In this document: piece after piece, positions 14,601 to 28,100 of the stretch
Layout of the letters: each line of letters starts with the position of its first letter
Numbering within the stretch: the first letter of the stretch is position 1
Source: Watersipora subatra
Taxonomy: Eukaryota; Bryozoa; Gymnolaemata; Cheilostomatida; Watersiporidae
Assembly: GCF_963576615.1 (NCBI RefSeq)
Contig: NC_088711.1
Location: forward strand, 4,030,001-4,094,000
Direction of reading: 5' to 3'
DNA length: 64,000 nucleotides
Translations under genes and position numbers: made by a program
The notes under the pieces: generated by a model
Told to the model about the DNA's origin: nothing
What the model saw: the letters and a program-made list of their open reading frames with translations, nothing else
Database searches by the model: none

Positions 14601-14809
14601 TTACATTTCACTGGCATTGAAATGCTGATTTCTATATTTAATTATGTAAATGCAAAGACAGGCATTTTAAAGTCTGCAATGTTTAAAGCGCCCATGCATA
14701 TCCATCTACAGCATCATACATATATAACACTGATGCACCTTGGTTGCATCGTATTAGTGTATGTCAGACTCGAGTGCCTCTATCATGCATGCAATCCTGT
14801 ATTTTATAG
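11640..14809. other. Probable intron / unassigned DNA
   Basis: AT-rich sequence containing an (AT)-rich microsatellite near 12420-12490. The open frame at 13825-14115 has no splice support or motif I can name. If the exons at 11376 and 14810 belong together, this is their intron; otherwise it is intergenic. Confidence 0.3.
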
Positions 14810-14872
14810 TATTTTGATGTTTGGGACGGAAGGAAGATCCGCAGTGACCAGTTGGACTACTGGATGCTATAA
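14810..14872 (+). CDS. Candidate terminal exon of the gene starting at 11376
   Basis: Acceptor TTTTATAG precedes a phase-0 frame of 20 codons (YFDVWDGRKIRSDQLDYWML) and a TAA at 14870-14872. Joined to the 11376 exon it would give a 78-residue protein. The composition (Trp, Tyr, Asp, Arg rich) is unlike the surrounding AT-rich noise, and AATAAA occurs at 15375. The longer overlapping frame at 14622-14993 has no better support. The link between the two exons is inferred from phase only. Confidence 0.25.
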   Translation, partial: YFDVWDGRKIRSDQLDYWML

Positions 14873-15479
14873 TCAGACAGCCATTGACAAAATGGAACCT
14901 GCTCAAACTACTTTAGAGCTCATCAGAAGACGACAAAGGTTCCAGGTTGTGACAATATTATGGGAACAGGAAAGCTCATGCCTATTCATCTGAACCAGCA
15001 TATTCAGCTATTATTATTATTATTTTCGGTAATACGTATTTATGACTTTTTTTATAACGATTGCCTCTAACAAACCATGAATTTGATACAATCCACAGCT
15101 ATGGCTGCTTGTTAAGTGTCTTAATATAGTATGTATGCTTATTCATTATATGGTCTGCTTTGCTTCAGCCTGCAGCCTTATATATTTTGCTAGTTAATTA
15201 TTGCAAATGCGACGATGGCTTTAAGATTTGTAAGTTTTAAGCCAGATGAATGAGATATTTAGCTCAAGAAGTGTCAGAAACATCCTAGAATTCTTAGCAT
15301 CCTGAATACTGGCAATGGCTCGCCTTAAGTATCAATATGAGCAAATAAATGTCATGTCAGACTTGTGCAACATCAATAAATGTGATTTCTAATTATGGAT
15401 GCCAGATTACCGCAGCGCAAATCGTATTCTTCTGTATAAAATTCATCAATTGTTCCATTGGTTTTCAACTATAAACTCA

Positions 15480-16620
15480 GCCTAAAGTAACCTGAGAGCA
15501 TAAACTTAGTACGGATGTGACCTGAGAAACAAGCTGATACAAACACATACGTATATATACTTAAGCAGGCACATGTTGATGTAAGCCTGGCAGGCTGGCA
15601 CAGGTGCAACCTGTGAGCCCAAACCTAACACTGATGTAATTTGAAGATCAAAAATTGAACCAAGTGAAACTTAAGATAGTAAATCTAGTAGAGATGCAAC
15701 TTGAGACTATAATGCTAAAACAGACGTGACTTCAGGATTGAAATAAAATTTTGGAGCAAAAGCCTGTCACAAAAAACTTTATAGCATACACCTAGTACAA
15801 AAGTGACTTGATAACAAGAACCTGGCTCAGATGTAACATGATAACTTGAACCTAGCTCAGATATGACTTCATAACATGAACTTGGTTCAGATTTGACTTG
15901 ATAATAAGAACCTGGCTCAGAAATGACTTGATAACATGAACCTGGCTCAGATGTGACTTGATAACATGAACCTAGCTCAGAAATGACTTGATAACAAGAA
16001 CCTGGCTCAGATGTGACTTGATAACATGAATCTGGCTCAGATCTGACTGGATAACATGAACCTGGCTCACATCTAACTTGATGACCTGGACTTGGCTCAG
16101 ATGTGACTTGATGACATGAACCTGGCTCAGATGTGACTTGATAACATGAATCTGGCTCAGATCTGACTGGATAACATGAACCTGGCTCACATCTAACTTG
16201 ATGACCTGAACTTGGCTCAGATGTGACTTAATGACATGAACCTGGCTAAGATGTGACTTGATAACTTGAACCTGGCTCAGATATGACTTGATAACATGAA
16301 CCTGACTCAGATGTGACTTGATGACATGAACCTGACTCAGATGTAACTTGATAACATAAGCCTGGCTCAAATATGACTCGATAACACAAACTTGACTCAA
16401 ATATGGTTTGATATCATGAACCTGGCTCAGATATGAATTGATAACATAAAGCTGGCTCAGATGTGACTTGATAATAAGAACCTGACTCAGATGCGACTTG
16501 ATAACATAAACCTGGCTCAAATGCAACTTGATATATGAATATGATTCGGACGTGATTAGAGAGGAAAAAGTTGGCACCAATGTAACATGAAGGCATACCC
16601 TTAGATAGATTGTACAAGAA
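15480..16620. repeat. Minisatellite, 30-bp unit, about 24 good copies with decayed flanks
   Basis: The core at about 15790-16535 repeats gataacatgaacctggctc plus agatgtgactt. Both flanks (15480-15790 and 16540-16620) hold increasingly diverged copies, in which 'gtgac ... gaga/ataa ... aac' is still visible. Because 30 is a multiple of three and the unit lacks stops in one frame, the minus strand shows a 232-codon open frame (15972-16670), which I treat as a by-product. The array lies just downstream of the PDE12 stop codon. Confidence 0.95.
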
Positions 16621-16737
16621 CATAATATGTAACCATCTGATAATATGTCTTCTATTTTGTATAAGATCACCTATAATATACAGCAAATACATACTATAAA
16701 TAGAAGAAAAGCGCATAAACAGGTATTAGATTTTCAT

Positions 16738-19097
16738 TCATTCTAACGGTAACCATGAAAGCTCACAGCAGAGAGCAAGGTGGTCAGAAGGAAAGTTTTC
16801 ACTAGGTATACCATTTCGGTGAGAAGCCATGAATTCTTCACTGGGTAAAGAGGTGACAGATTCAACAGAGAAGCAATGCTTCTCATAAAAAATATAGTCA
16901 ATACACTCTTTAAACTGTGGCACATAGTTGGTGTATTTTGGGAAGCCGCACGCTGTTTCCAGGTAGAGAGAGTGCTGTAAGTTGACACCCTCCATTGAGT
17001 AAAGTGCATCTGAAATCAAACAGAGCATCTATGATGATTATGTGTAAACGAGTTGGATTGGTATGAATAGAGTTGAACTTGTATACATATGAGTTGAAGG
17101 TAAACACATAAAACCATAGAACTTGTGTTTACACAGCCTAATATCACATGTGCACAACCTCAAGGAGCACTGGCACCTTGAGGAATGAATTACAGTGTAA
17201 AGGAATTTGGTAGGGAGAAACAGATCTTTCTTTGTATATGATTCTGCTAGCACCTCCACTTATGTTACTAACATTGAGTTCACACCGGCAGTCAACGTCT
17301 AGAATTCACAGTAGTATTAACATGAAGTCTGTCTATTACTTTAACATTTATGTTTAATCGACACCTTTCATATTTCAACCTAATATATTTTAATATAATA
17401 ATATACCCTCAAATTTACTGGCACTAATTAACCTCAGCAGCATCACTAGTGGATAAAGTGGTTATATGATCAATGATGACTAAAAGCATGCTCTAGTAAG
17501 ATATATAAACAGAGATCATCTCAAGATACACACAATTAGTAGCTCTAGTAATTCAGATAAACAGCAAAGTCATGCAAGGGTGTGTTATTGATTGGATGAC
17601 ATGCGTGTAAGATTAAGTATCATTTCATATAGCTGATCAATTGATAGGTGATTATTATCCTTGAAACACTCTCATTTATAACATTTTGGCATTTTCTTAT
17701 ATTAGAAGCAATAATTCTATCATAATACTTCATAGTTAGAAATCTTAACTATAAATGACTTCACATAAAACTCCTCTGAACGTTGAGTTCATCTAAGATA
17801 TTTTTATATAGATAAATCAGCTATCGCTAGGCCACGCTATCGCTAGGCCACGCTATCGCTAGGCCACGCTATCGCTAGGCCACGCTATCGCTAGGCCACG
17901 CTATCGCTAGGCCACGCTATCGCTAGGCCACGCTATCGCTAGGCCACGCTATCGCTAGGCCACGCTATCGCTAGGCCACGCTATCGCTAGGCCACGGATT
18001 AAAGGAAGTGGGACTGCGGCAATGTCAACAATTTCACTAAAATAATTATGACGCAGAACGCTTTACATTGGCCAGGAGTTATTTCCTCATGAAATAATTG
18101 ATAAACTCATGGCATGTTTGCGAAACAGCAGTAGCGCGGGGCCACTACAAATGGGAACTTCTCTTATTGTAGCTATGTAATCGACTGTCCATTCAGCAAT
18201 TAAAAATCTTAGCTATGCACAAACTATATTACCAAGTCATTTTTTCTTATCCAATGCTTGTAAAAAAGTTCATTCAAGAAAGCATGATAACCGTAGACAG
18301 CAAATCCCACTCTCCTTAAAATTATGAGTGCATTCTTATAGTATTGTTATTGTTATAATACTGTTATTTTATCATGTATGTATTCCTGATCAACTTGAGT
18401 CTGCCATGTACTGCTATATATTACTTATTACGACATTACAAGCAATGTTATATCACTATTACAATATCTCGATTGTCAACAAATTTCATTCCTAGACGCA
18501 ATTGGTTGTCTAATTTAGTTTTAATCAAACATGTTTAGACATAAAAACAACACATACAACGTCCTTAAGTTTCAACTGCACTAGATGTATGAACAGTGCG
18601 TTTTGTAAAATTTTCACTATACACACTCGTATGAAACATTGTGTGGGCCTTAGTAAAAATGCTTAATTGGTAACATTTGTACTAACCATTGAGCAAATGG
18701 CACACTGAGAAAGACAAGTCTAAATTCAGTTTTGACATAAGCCTAAAATATGAAAAAGTAATTAATACAAAGTTTTGTGAAACTGTCATGTCACACATCA
18801 TTTGAGCCTCGATACTCACAGTACTAAAGCAAAAAAAAGAAATAAATATTTCAAAGTCACATAAGAGATTAGGAAAGCTAATCTCCATAGATTTAAAAAA
18901 AAAAAGAAATAATCACACAAGATCAAATTTTAAAGGATGTGTAACTACTTTCCAAAAATATAATTCTGAGATATAAGTACATTACTTCAAAAATTCACTT
19001 TTTGACCACAGACATGCGATCGTCTCACGCCTATGTCTGTCACACGCCTACGTCTGTCATACGCCTACATCTTTCACCTACCACCCACCTACACCAG

Positions 19098-19156
<59 letters not shown>

Positions 19157-22100
19157 TCAGGCACGGTTTGACTAAAAAAACATATATATCCGTGTATATA
19201 TGGTACTAGTCAAACCACGCCTGAGGAGTGCGTCACACGAAACAGATTTGTAGAGCTTTTACTGAAAATTGGTTTTACTCCTAACATTTCTTCTATTATA
19301 TGTATATATAATATATATTATATATATAATATGTATTATATATAATATACATTATATATATATATATATGATTTGCGTAAAAACAATCTGAGGATTGCTC
19401 TCAGCAAGCATGAAACTATTAGAAATGAAATATTTTATCTAAAGTTATAATCTGTTTTACTGATTTTCTATAATATATGTCCTTTCAAAGAAATTAATCA
19501 AAAAAAAGAACTCTAAACTCTGCGAGTTGAGTATAATTAAAATTAGACAATTTTTGACTAAAATTTTTTCGTGACAGCTACAATATTGTTTCGTGTGTGG
19601 CGCTCGTCAGAATGACCGATGTTATTCGCGGGATGGTGCAGTGTAGGGGTGGTGTTTACAAAATTTCCGAGAATATAACTCTGCGCATGCTTGCGTGTTG
19701 ATGTCAATTCATTCTTTTTGTTTAGGGTTGCTTGTTTTGGTTTGAATATTATGTAATAATTTTCTGGTAGGCATAAGTCGCAGCCTTTTGTTCTGTTGTT
19801 GTGGGGTTGTGGCGCATGCTTTTATTTTCCGGTTTTTTGCGTTTTATATATATGTATGGCATCAGATGTAAATGTGTACACATTGTATGTATAGATATAT
19901 AGATATATGTATTCTCTATATATAAATCTCAGTGTCCATCTGGCCACTTATAGCAATAAAGTTTTCGTAATGAAAAATCTGTTCCACTGAGGATTTGATC
20001 TCAGAACCAGTTCTAGAGGTGTTGACTTTATCCATTAGACTACAGCATTCAACTGAGCTTGATGATCAACAATGATGAAAATATTTATTACACCAGTTAA
20101 GATGCACATACTGATGTTTCATCACACATAATGATTATCAGCTGGTGTCACTAGGTGAATGCCCGGCGTTGCACCGGTACTAAAAGCAGCTTATAAACAG
20201 TTGCAGGTAATGTAAGGTAAAGGTGATGTATTATGTGAGGTAATATAATGTTTATAAGCTGCTTTTTATTACTTGTGCAATAATGGGCATTCAGTTAATA
20301 TGTCATACATACATCTTGTGACCTGTGAGCTGTCTAGAACATCACACAATTGAGCAATGCATTTACTCTCACAAATTTTTCGATTTACATGCACCCTAAG
20401 ACCCTGCTAAACTTCATCCTAAAAATCCTTGTAGAAACCTGTTTCAAATATGTATTAAAAATGTCCACCATGAATACAACTTCTACTAAGAAATGTATGT
20501 GCGCGTACACAGCGTGGAGGCATCGAAATTCGTATATGGTTCAATGTAGGTTTTTTGCAAGCAATATAAAGAGGTGCAAGTGAAATGCAACTACATGTAT
20601 GTAGACACCCTTCCTCAGACCATTGTGACCAATGGTTGAACTTTGAACCTTTTGTCAAACCTTTTGTAAATGAACAGTGAATATTTGAAATAAAATACAA
20701 GAGATTAAGGAACAACCAACAAGCAGAAATGTGAACTTAGAATAAATTGCTAAAACACAAGCTGATTCAGATAAATCTACAAGATACGGTATATGCAAAT
20801 ACAAAGTAAGAGATGGTCGGACAACGTTTCTAGTGACCTATATTAGCGCATGGGTCAAGGATCAATTATACAGTCGTGGCGCACTGCATGAGCTGATTGC
20901 AAAAGTTAACGGCTTACTAGTTTCCCAAGAAAGTCGCGCAGCTGTGGATAAATCAATTTGTTGTATTGACAATTGATTATATAAATAGATCAGATTATAA
21001 TCGAAAGATTATACAATATTACAAAGTATGCAAACTATTTCATGATTTAGAATACTGACATTATTACTTGTTTTTAATCTCACTGTGACTCCTACAAAAG
21101 CTCGCTGTCTGACTGGAATAGATTAACAAATGTTGGCTTTCCACATTATAATTCAGTATATGTCAAACAGATTTTTCTCCGACTATAAACAGACATAGAG
21201 CCGTCTCGTGACATCCCAGTCAGCGTATTAAATACTTTTTACCAATATTTCTCAATTGTCAATTTAAAAAGCATTTCGCAACAATAGCGAAGTCCTACAT
21301 GATGAGCAGTTCCAGCGCTGAATGTTCTATGGTTGTGCACAATATGAACAGGTGGCAATTAATTTGCAAATTAGATTGAAAGTATCATTGAACGATGATC
21401 TACACACCTACATATTTGTCTAACAACAGTGATCTATACACCTGCTGTACATATTTGTCTAACAGTGCTCTATACACCTACATATTTGTCTAATAGTGCT
21501 CTATACACCTACATACTTGTCTAACGGTGATCTATACACCTACATATTTGTCTAACAGTGACCTATACACATACATACTTGTCTGATGAATTTGTTCGTA
21601 GTTGAAGGCACTTTTCTTCAATTAAAGCACATCAAAGAGTTCCTGGAGGACATAATGCAGTCTAATCTATTAAGGACATACCATATCTTCCCATAACCAA
21701 TCCCTGTAAACTCTAATATGGAGTTTAGAGCACATAAACGAGTGTCTAATTGCCAATTCAGACACTGAGCATACATTGCCCTGCCTCAGGGATTATTGAA
21801 CTATGTTGAATATGTCCTACGCTGACATGGAACAGCGAAGTATTTAGTTAGAGAGCACAGCTTGTTTTGGACCAGACAGCGAATACAAATGGTAAAATAT
21901 TTTCCATCCTTTTTATAATCAGACTCGTGAACCCAAACACTAAGCCTTTGACAGAGCCAATGTATTTACAAGAACTGATCAAGTGGCTCATTTGAAATTT
22001 AATTTTTACCTGCAACAGGACTAGCTAGCCTCTGAATCCCTGATGATATATATCTATAACACTAGCTGCAGTATTGGAGTGTCACCTATACTATAAGTGA

Positions 22101-25100
22101 TTTAGCAATGCAGATGGCCTTAGAACTAATATTGTCTCCCAGTTATGGAAGCTCAAAGTTGATTATTACATGCTTTGCTGGGAGCAGCGGAAATGTACTT
22201 AATGTATTGCATCATATGAACAGTCCTTTGAAAGAGACCTGTTATAGCACTAATTTGCAACTTGGCTAAATACTATCACCTCCTGCCGAATGTCAACACC
22301 TGCTGCACACCTACACCTCCTGCCAAATGCCTACACCTCCTGCCTCACGCTATACCACTTGTCAATGGCATACACCTCCTGCCACACGCCTACACTTCCT
22401 ACTCCATGCCTACATCTCCTGCCCCACGCCTATACTTTCTGTCACACATTTACACATCCTGCCACTTGAGTACAGCTCTTGTCACATGCCTACATTTCTT
22501 GTCACACTCCTACACATTAAGGAACGTATTTATATTTAGTTATTCATTAATAGCACCTGTAGCACACCTAAACCTATCGTATACCTGCATACCCTTTCAC
22601 ACGCGTGCATCGTGTCCACAACAATAGCTCCTTTCACGAATCTACACTTCGAGTTGTATGCCTACATTTTCTTTCTCATCTACACCTCATCTTGCTCACC
22701 TGTACTTCTTATCACGCCGGTGCTTCTTATCACACTCCTGTACCTGTCATTACATACAAAATAGCAGCAATACTCACTCTCATTCCAGACGCCATCATTG
22801 TCAGAAACACCGCGACTTCGCACCAGCTGTACTATCTTTGAGTTCGGGGCGCTGTTGAAGTCTCCACAGAACAACACTGGCATAGAACAACCCTACAAGA
22901 GTAGTTGCTTGAACTTGCTTAGAACAGCTGACTTCGTTTGTGGTGATTAAGGCAACAGCAACTTTTTGCAATCGAGGGGCCCTGAAAAGGGCCCCTCGAT
23001 TGCAAAAAGTTGTTAAAAGGGAGTGAGATTGAGAAAGTTAGGTGAAGATAAAATGAGGCACAAAGGGTCAAGAGAATAGAAGTGAAAGAGAAGTAAATAT
23101 CACAGATCCTTGGTGGGAACAATTAGCCCACAGTAGACACATTAATTACACAAACATTTTGCCAGATCTTCAAGACACACGTTATCGGTAAACTGTTGAA
23201 GTTTGAAATGATTTAATTAACATATAAGCAAAGGACTTGCAGAAGTTATAAAAGTTGCAGTAGACTCTAATTTATTCCAAACTCACTAGCTCCATCTGAT
23301 CAGTTGTCTATTCAACAAGTGACCATAACTCTTAAATACCGAAATGCCAAGTAATGAGCAACTCTCCTGGCTTATTGAGCTAATTAATGACGCCACTTGA
23401 TAAGCACGAAACCAAAACAAAGGGAAGTACAAAAATGAAATCATTAGTAATTGAGGGGGAGAAACCCCTAAAATTATTCCAGTACGGTTATTGTATACCA
23501 GCCTAACTTTTTCCAGGATATGCATATATGCATCGAGAGGAGATAATTCTAACAAATTATAACACGCATGTACTATTTCACTATGTATTCACATCGAGTG
23601 AAGACAACTTAGTTATTAGCTCTGAATTTACTTTTTCATCCGCCTTTCTATTTGAATATTCACACACAAAAATTATATAGAAGAGTCTCAGCAGTATGTC
23701 TCCTTGGAGGATTGTTCTCTATTTGCTTTACTTGACTCTAGATTTATAGAACAGAAACAACTGCGAAACTGAATGAGTGTATCCCTTACCACACGCAACG
23801 CGTGTCACAAACTAGACCGTGCTCTTCTCTTTAGACTCACAAAAATAGACTTGTGCTGAGTGATATTAAAATTAATTCTTCCAGTTGTGAGAGGTATAAC
23901 ATCGTATGATAGAGCTATAGCTCGTGTCTCTCTGCTCAGCAAATCATGCCTCAACATACTTCGATAATGGTACACGCATTTTATTTCTAATTACTGACTA
24001 TGTTAAAAGTTAATTTAGTAATTACACATTACTAGAAATTCCCCTGTCATACAGCCCACGACAAGAGTGATGATGGAAAAAAAGAAAGGGTACTGCTAAA
24101 GACGAACTGTAAAGAGATTGGCTGGCAAAGCAGGTTGGTTCTGGCATCGACGAAGGACAATGATGTCAATTTGTTGTAGTTAGCGAGGTAAATTTATAAC
24201 AGTCATTTACGTTCTGAGGGAAATTGACGACATGACCTCTGAACCCAAATTGGCCACCACGCGGAAGACGGAATATTGACATTGTAGAATTAACCTTAGT
24301 AATGAGTAACTGTTCTACTAGAAATTCCCCTGTCATACAGCCTACGACCAAATTGATATTGGAAAAAAGAAAGGGTACTGATGGTTGATAAATGTAATAT
24401 TAGCAGTCAAATGGCACTGCAGTGCAATAGGATAACTGCAATGGTAGCTGTAATGTACTGGGTGTGGGTATATCTCCCCCTGCAATAGGGGAAATGCACT
24501 ATTAGAAGTAAAATGCACTGATATTATTAGAACCAATATTATTAATATAGTAATAATAGAAAACCAATGCACAATTTTGTTTACATTCCAAAACGTCATA
24601 GCTAACAATATCAAGAAGTTGTGATATTTATATAGATTTTTAGAAAATCTATTTAACAAAACTATTTAGGAAAAATAATAACAGTAACATATTGCCCATC
24701 ATCGATGTTGTTAGCGTGACTATAACACTTCAATAGTCATCAAAACTTATAACTAAATATTGTAATAATCTCATAAGAATCGGTAGAAAAAATATCATCG
24801 CCATTTCCTTTACTTTCACTGCTTTGGACATCAGTTAGAATACCTAAGTACTCAAAAGTGTCCAAAATGTCAGTTACTTTGAAATCGGCAAAAAAGAAAC
24901 GATTATATTTCAGTACTTCTACAATAATTACAGAAACCTTCGGCAATTCGACAATGCTATAGACTGGTGAAATGTGCACATTATTTTTTCGTGAAATGCG
25001 CACGACTTAATGGTTCTATTCTCTGTCACTCGGCATTTCGTTTGCCGGTCTTAATTTTGATAAAAGTAAGGCTTGGCAAGTTTTAATAACGATTTTCGGC

Positions 25101-28100
25101 CAACTTAATCTGTCTATTTGTGTATAATCCGATCAGATGGGTAAGTTTTAAGATATTGTCGACAATTTAAAAAGACTTGGTAACATATTTAAATAGGTTT
25201 TTATGTGTTTTGTATCGTTATTATACTTAAACGACTCCATTGAAAAATGGTTAAATTTGTTGATGAGATTTCGGTACAAGGGTTTGCGACAGTGTTGATG
25301 AATAATTTTCGTGAGTTGTGTGCACATGCATTTATCATAAAACTCTCAACCAATTGCTCCATTCGTGTTTGGTCGTGGGATAAGTGTAAGCTGCAAGCTG
25401 CTGTGTAATATACACAGTTTGAAAGTTGGTTGTGTTGAATGTAGAATGGTTTTGATAGCGATCTGTAACAGAAAGCGAGCATCGGCATTCACGCGTCTGA
25501 AAGTTTTCTGCAAACTGGAGCAAAATAAAAAAATGTTCTCGTGATAAAGGGGCATTGTAGTTTGGCCCCAACTAGTGCATAAAATGTAAAGAGTTTTGGC
25601 TAACATTCTAAATAATTTAATGAAACCTTTGGTAATTGGACAAAAAAAATATAGGCTGATAAACTGTGTACCACAATGTCGTACCTGTAAATTGGTCTAC
25701 GCCTCAAACGGTCTACGTTTATTACAGAAACCTTCGGATAAATAAATTCAAATGATTATTCTGATAATTAAATTTTATAATAATTTTATAAAATCGAATA
25801 ATTATTCTTATAATTAAATATTTTGGCACGATATTAAAAATGGAAAGATATTAGAAACCTTCGGCAATTGGACAATGCCATAGACTGATGAAATGTGCAC
25901 ATTTTCCTCGTGAAATGCGCACAACTTAATGGTTCTACTCTCAGTCGCACGGCTTTATCGACGTTTCGTTGGCCGGTCTTAATTTTGAATAAAATTGGCT
26001 TATCAGGTTTTAATAGCGATTTTAGGCCAAATTATTCTGTCTAGTTATGTATTATCCGATCAGATGGGTTTAAGATATTGTCTACAAATTTCAAAGACAT
26101 GGTAAAAGTTTTAAACAGGTTTTTATGTGTTTTGTATCGTTATTATACTTACACGATTCCATTGAAAAATGGTTAAATTTGTTGATGAGATTTTGCTACA
26201 AGGGTTTGCGACGGTGTTGATGAATAATTTTCGTGAGTTGTGTGCACATATGCATTTATTAAGCTCCCAAACGATCGCTTCACTCGTGTTTGGTCATGGG
26301 ATAAGTGTTCGATTTGATAAAATATTACCATATATTTAATAAAGGTAAATTAATAATAACTTTGAATTTACATATTTCAGTAGACACGTTTGCATTGTCT
26401 CACATTGCAATTTATATTGAATAAAATTAGAATTTTATTTTATATATAAATGAATGAATTAAAGTAATAACAAATAGAAAATGGTGAACTGCATTGGTAA
26501 GTCAGACAATATATCCTGATACTTAGTGCTATATTATCCATTGAACGACCTTTGAGTTCACAAACAGACTCTCAAGCTTGTTAAGTACTAAATAATATTC
26601 AGACAGTAAAGCTTTAGGTCTCCGCAGATTGTAAACAAGTATTTCATTTGGTACATTTCAAGTATATAAACTTTAGACTATGTATCAACAGCATTCAGCC
26701 GCAGCAATATATCTTACACCCGACTCTAATCTCAGCAATATATCTGACACCCAACTCTAATCTCAGCAATATATCTAACACCCGATTCTAATCTCAGCAA
26801 TATATCTGACACCCGACTCTAATCTCAGCAATATATCTGACAACCGACTCTAATCTCAGCAATATATCTGACACCCGACTCTAATCTCAGCAATATATCT
26901 GACACCGTACTCTAATCTCAGCAATATATCTGACACCCGACTCTAATCTCAGCAATATATCTGACACCTGACTCTAATCTCAGCAATATATCTGACACCC
27001 GACTGTAATCTCAGCAATATATCTGACACCCGACTCTAATCTCAGCAATATATCTGACACCCGAATCTAATCTCAGCAATATATCTGACACCCGACTCTA
27101 ATCTCAGCAATATATCTGACACCCGACTCTAATCTCAGCAATATATCTGACACCTGACTCTAATCTCAGCAATATATCTGACACCTGACTCTAATCTCAG
27201 CAATATATCTGACACCGTACTCTAATCTCAGCAATATATCTGACACCCGACTGTAATCTCAGCAATATATCTGACACCCGACTCTAATCTCAGCAATATA
27301 TCTGACACCCGAATCTAATCTCAGCAATATATCTGCCACCCGACTCTAATCTCAGCAATATATCTGACACCCGACTCTAATCTCAGCAATATATCTGACA
27401 CCCGACTCTAATCTCCCATGTATAATGTATATGGATATGTCAACATAGAGTTGCCCGATTTTAATATTGGCACCAGCACCGATATGGAGGTTGAGCATTT
27501 GGACAAGTATCAGCTGATATTTTCTTTAACAAGTCTGAAACTTGCGATACTTTCTACAGATCAACTATTGAGCGACTATTGAGTATTTTAATCCGCCACA
27601 CTAACAAGAATCAAAAACTTCAAGTTTCTATAATTTTCTATAAGGCACCTAATGAATTTTGGGCTACATTATTTCATGCCCATTGCCCTACCGACATATT
27701 TGATACATTTTCTTGTTTCAGTTACCATGTAAAAAATAGGCGTGGTATTTCCCATTTACAGCGATTAAATTTATTACAACCAATCACAAGCAAGGAAAGC
27801 AGTAATGCAGTGTTATACTTCTATTTACTAGCATTACGAAACTAATTTGAGCAGACGATCCATAAAGTTAGCTCTTCTCCTGACAATACTTTGCTCCCTT
27901 TTCCTCAAGTGTTTCACGCAGCTAATTTGTTTCTTTAAACTATTATATTTACACAATGAAATCTGAAGTTCATATAAATACAGCAGATATGATCTTATAT
28001 GAGAAATAGTTCTCTGTAACCTATATTATCATGTTTACTTGAAAAACACTGTTTGAATCTCTGTTTAGAAGCCGATACATTTTATTTATTTTTTCAATGT

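Noticed and set aside
15972..16670. 232-codon minus-strand ORF with repeated SQVHVIKSHL-type units
   Set aside because: It is generated by a 30-bp minisatellite whose unit is a multiple of three; no unique sequence, start context or splice site supports a gene.
22262..22858. Overlapping plus-strand Pro/His/Thr-rich ORFs
   Set aside because: They read through a degenerate minisatellite, and their right part is antisense to PDE12 exon 7.
25201..25606. Three overlapping minus-strand ORFs of 78-95 codons
   Set aside because: They lie entirely within the multi-copy dispersed element and overlap in different frames without any recognisable domain.
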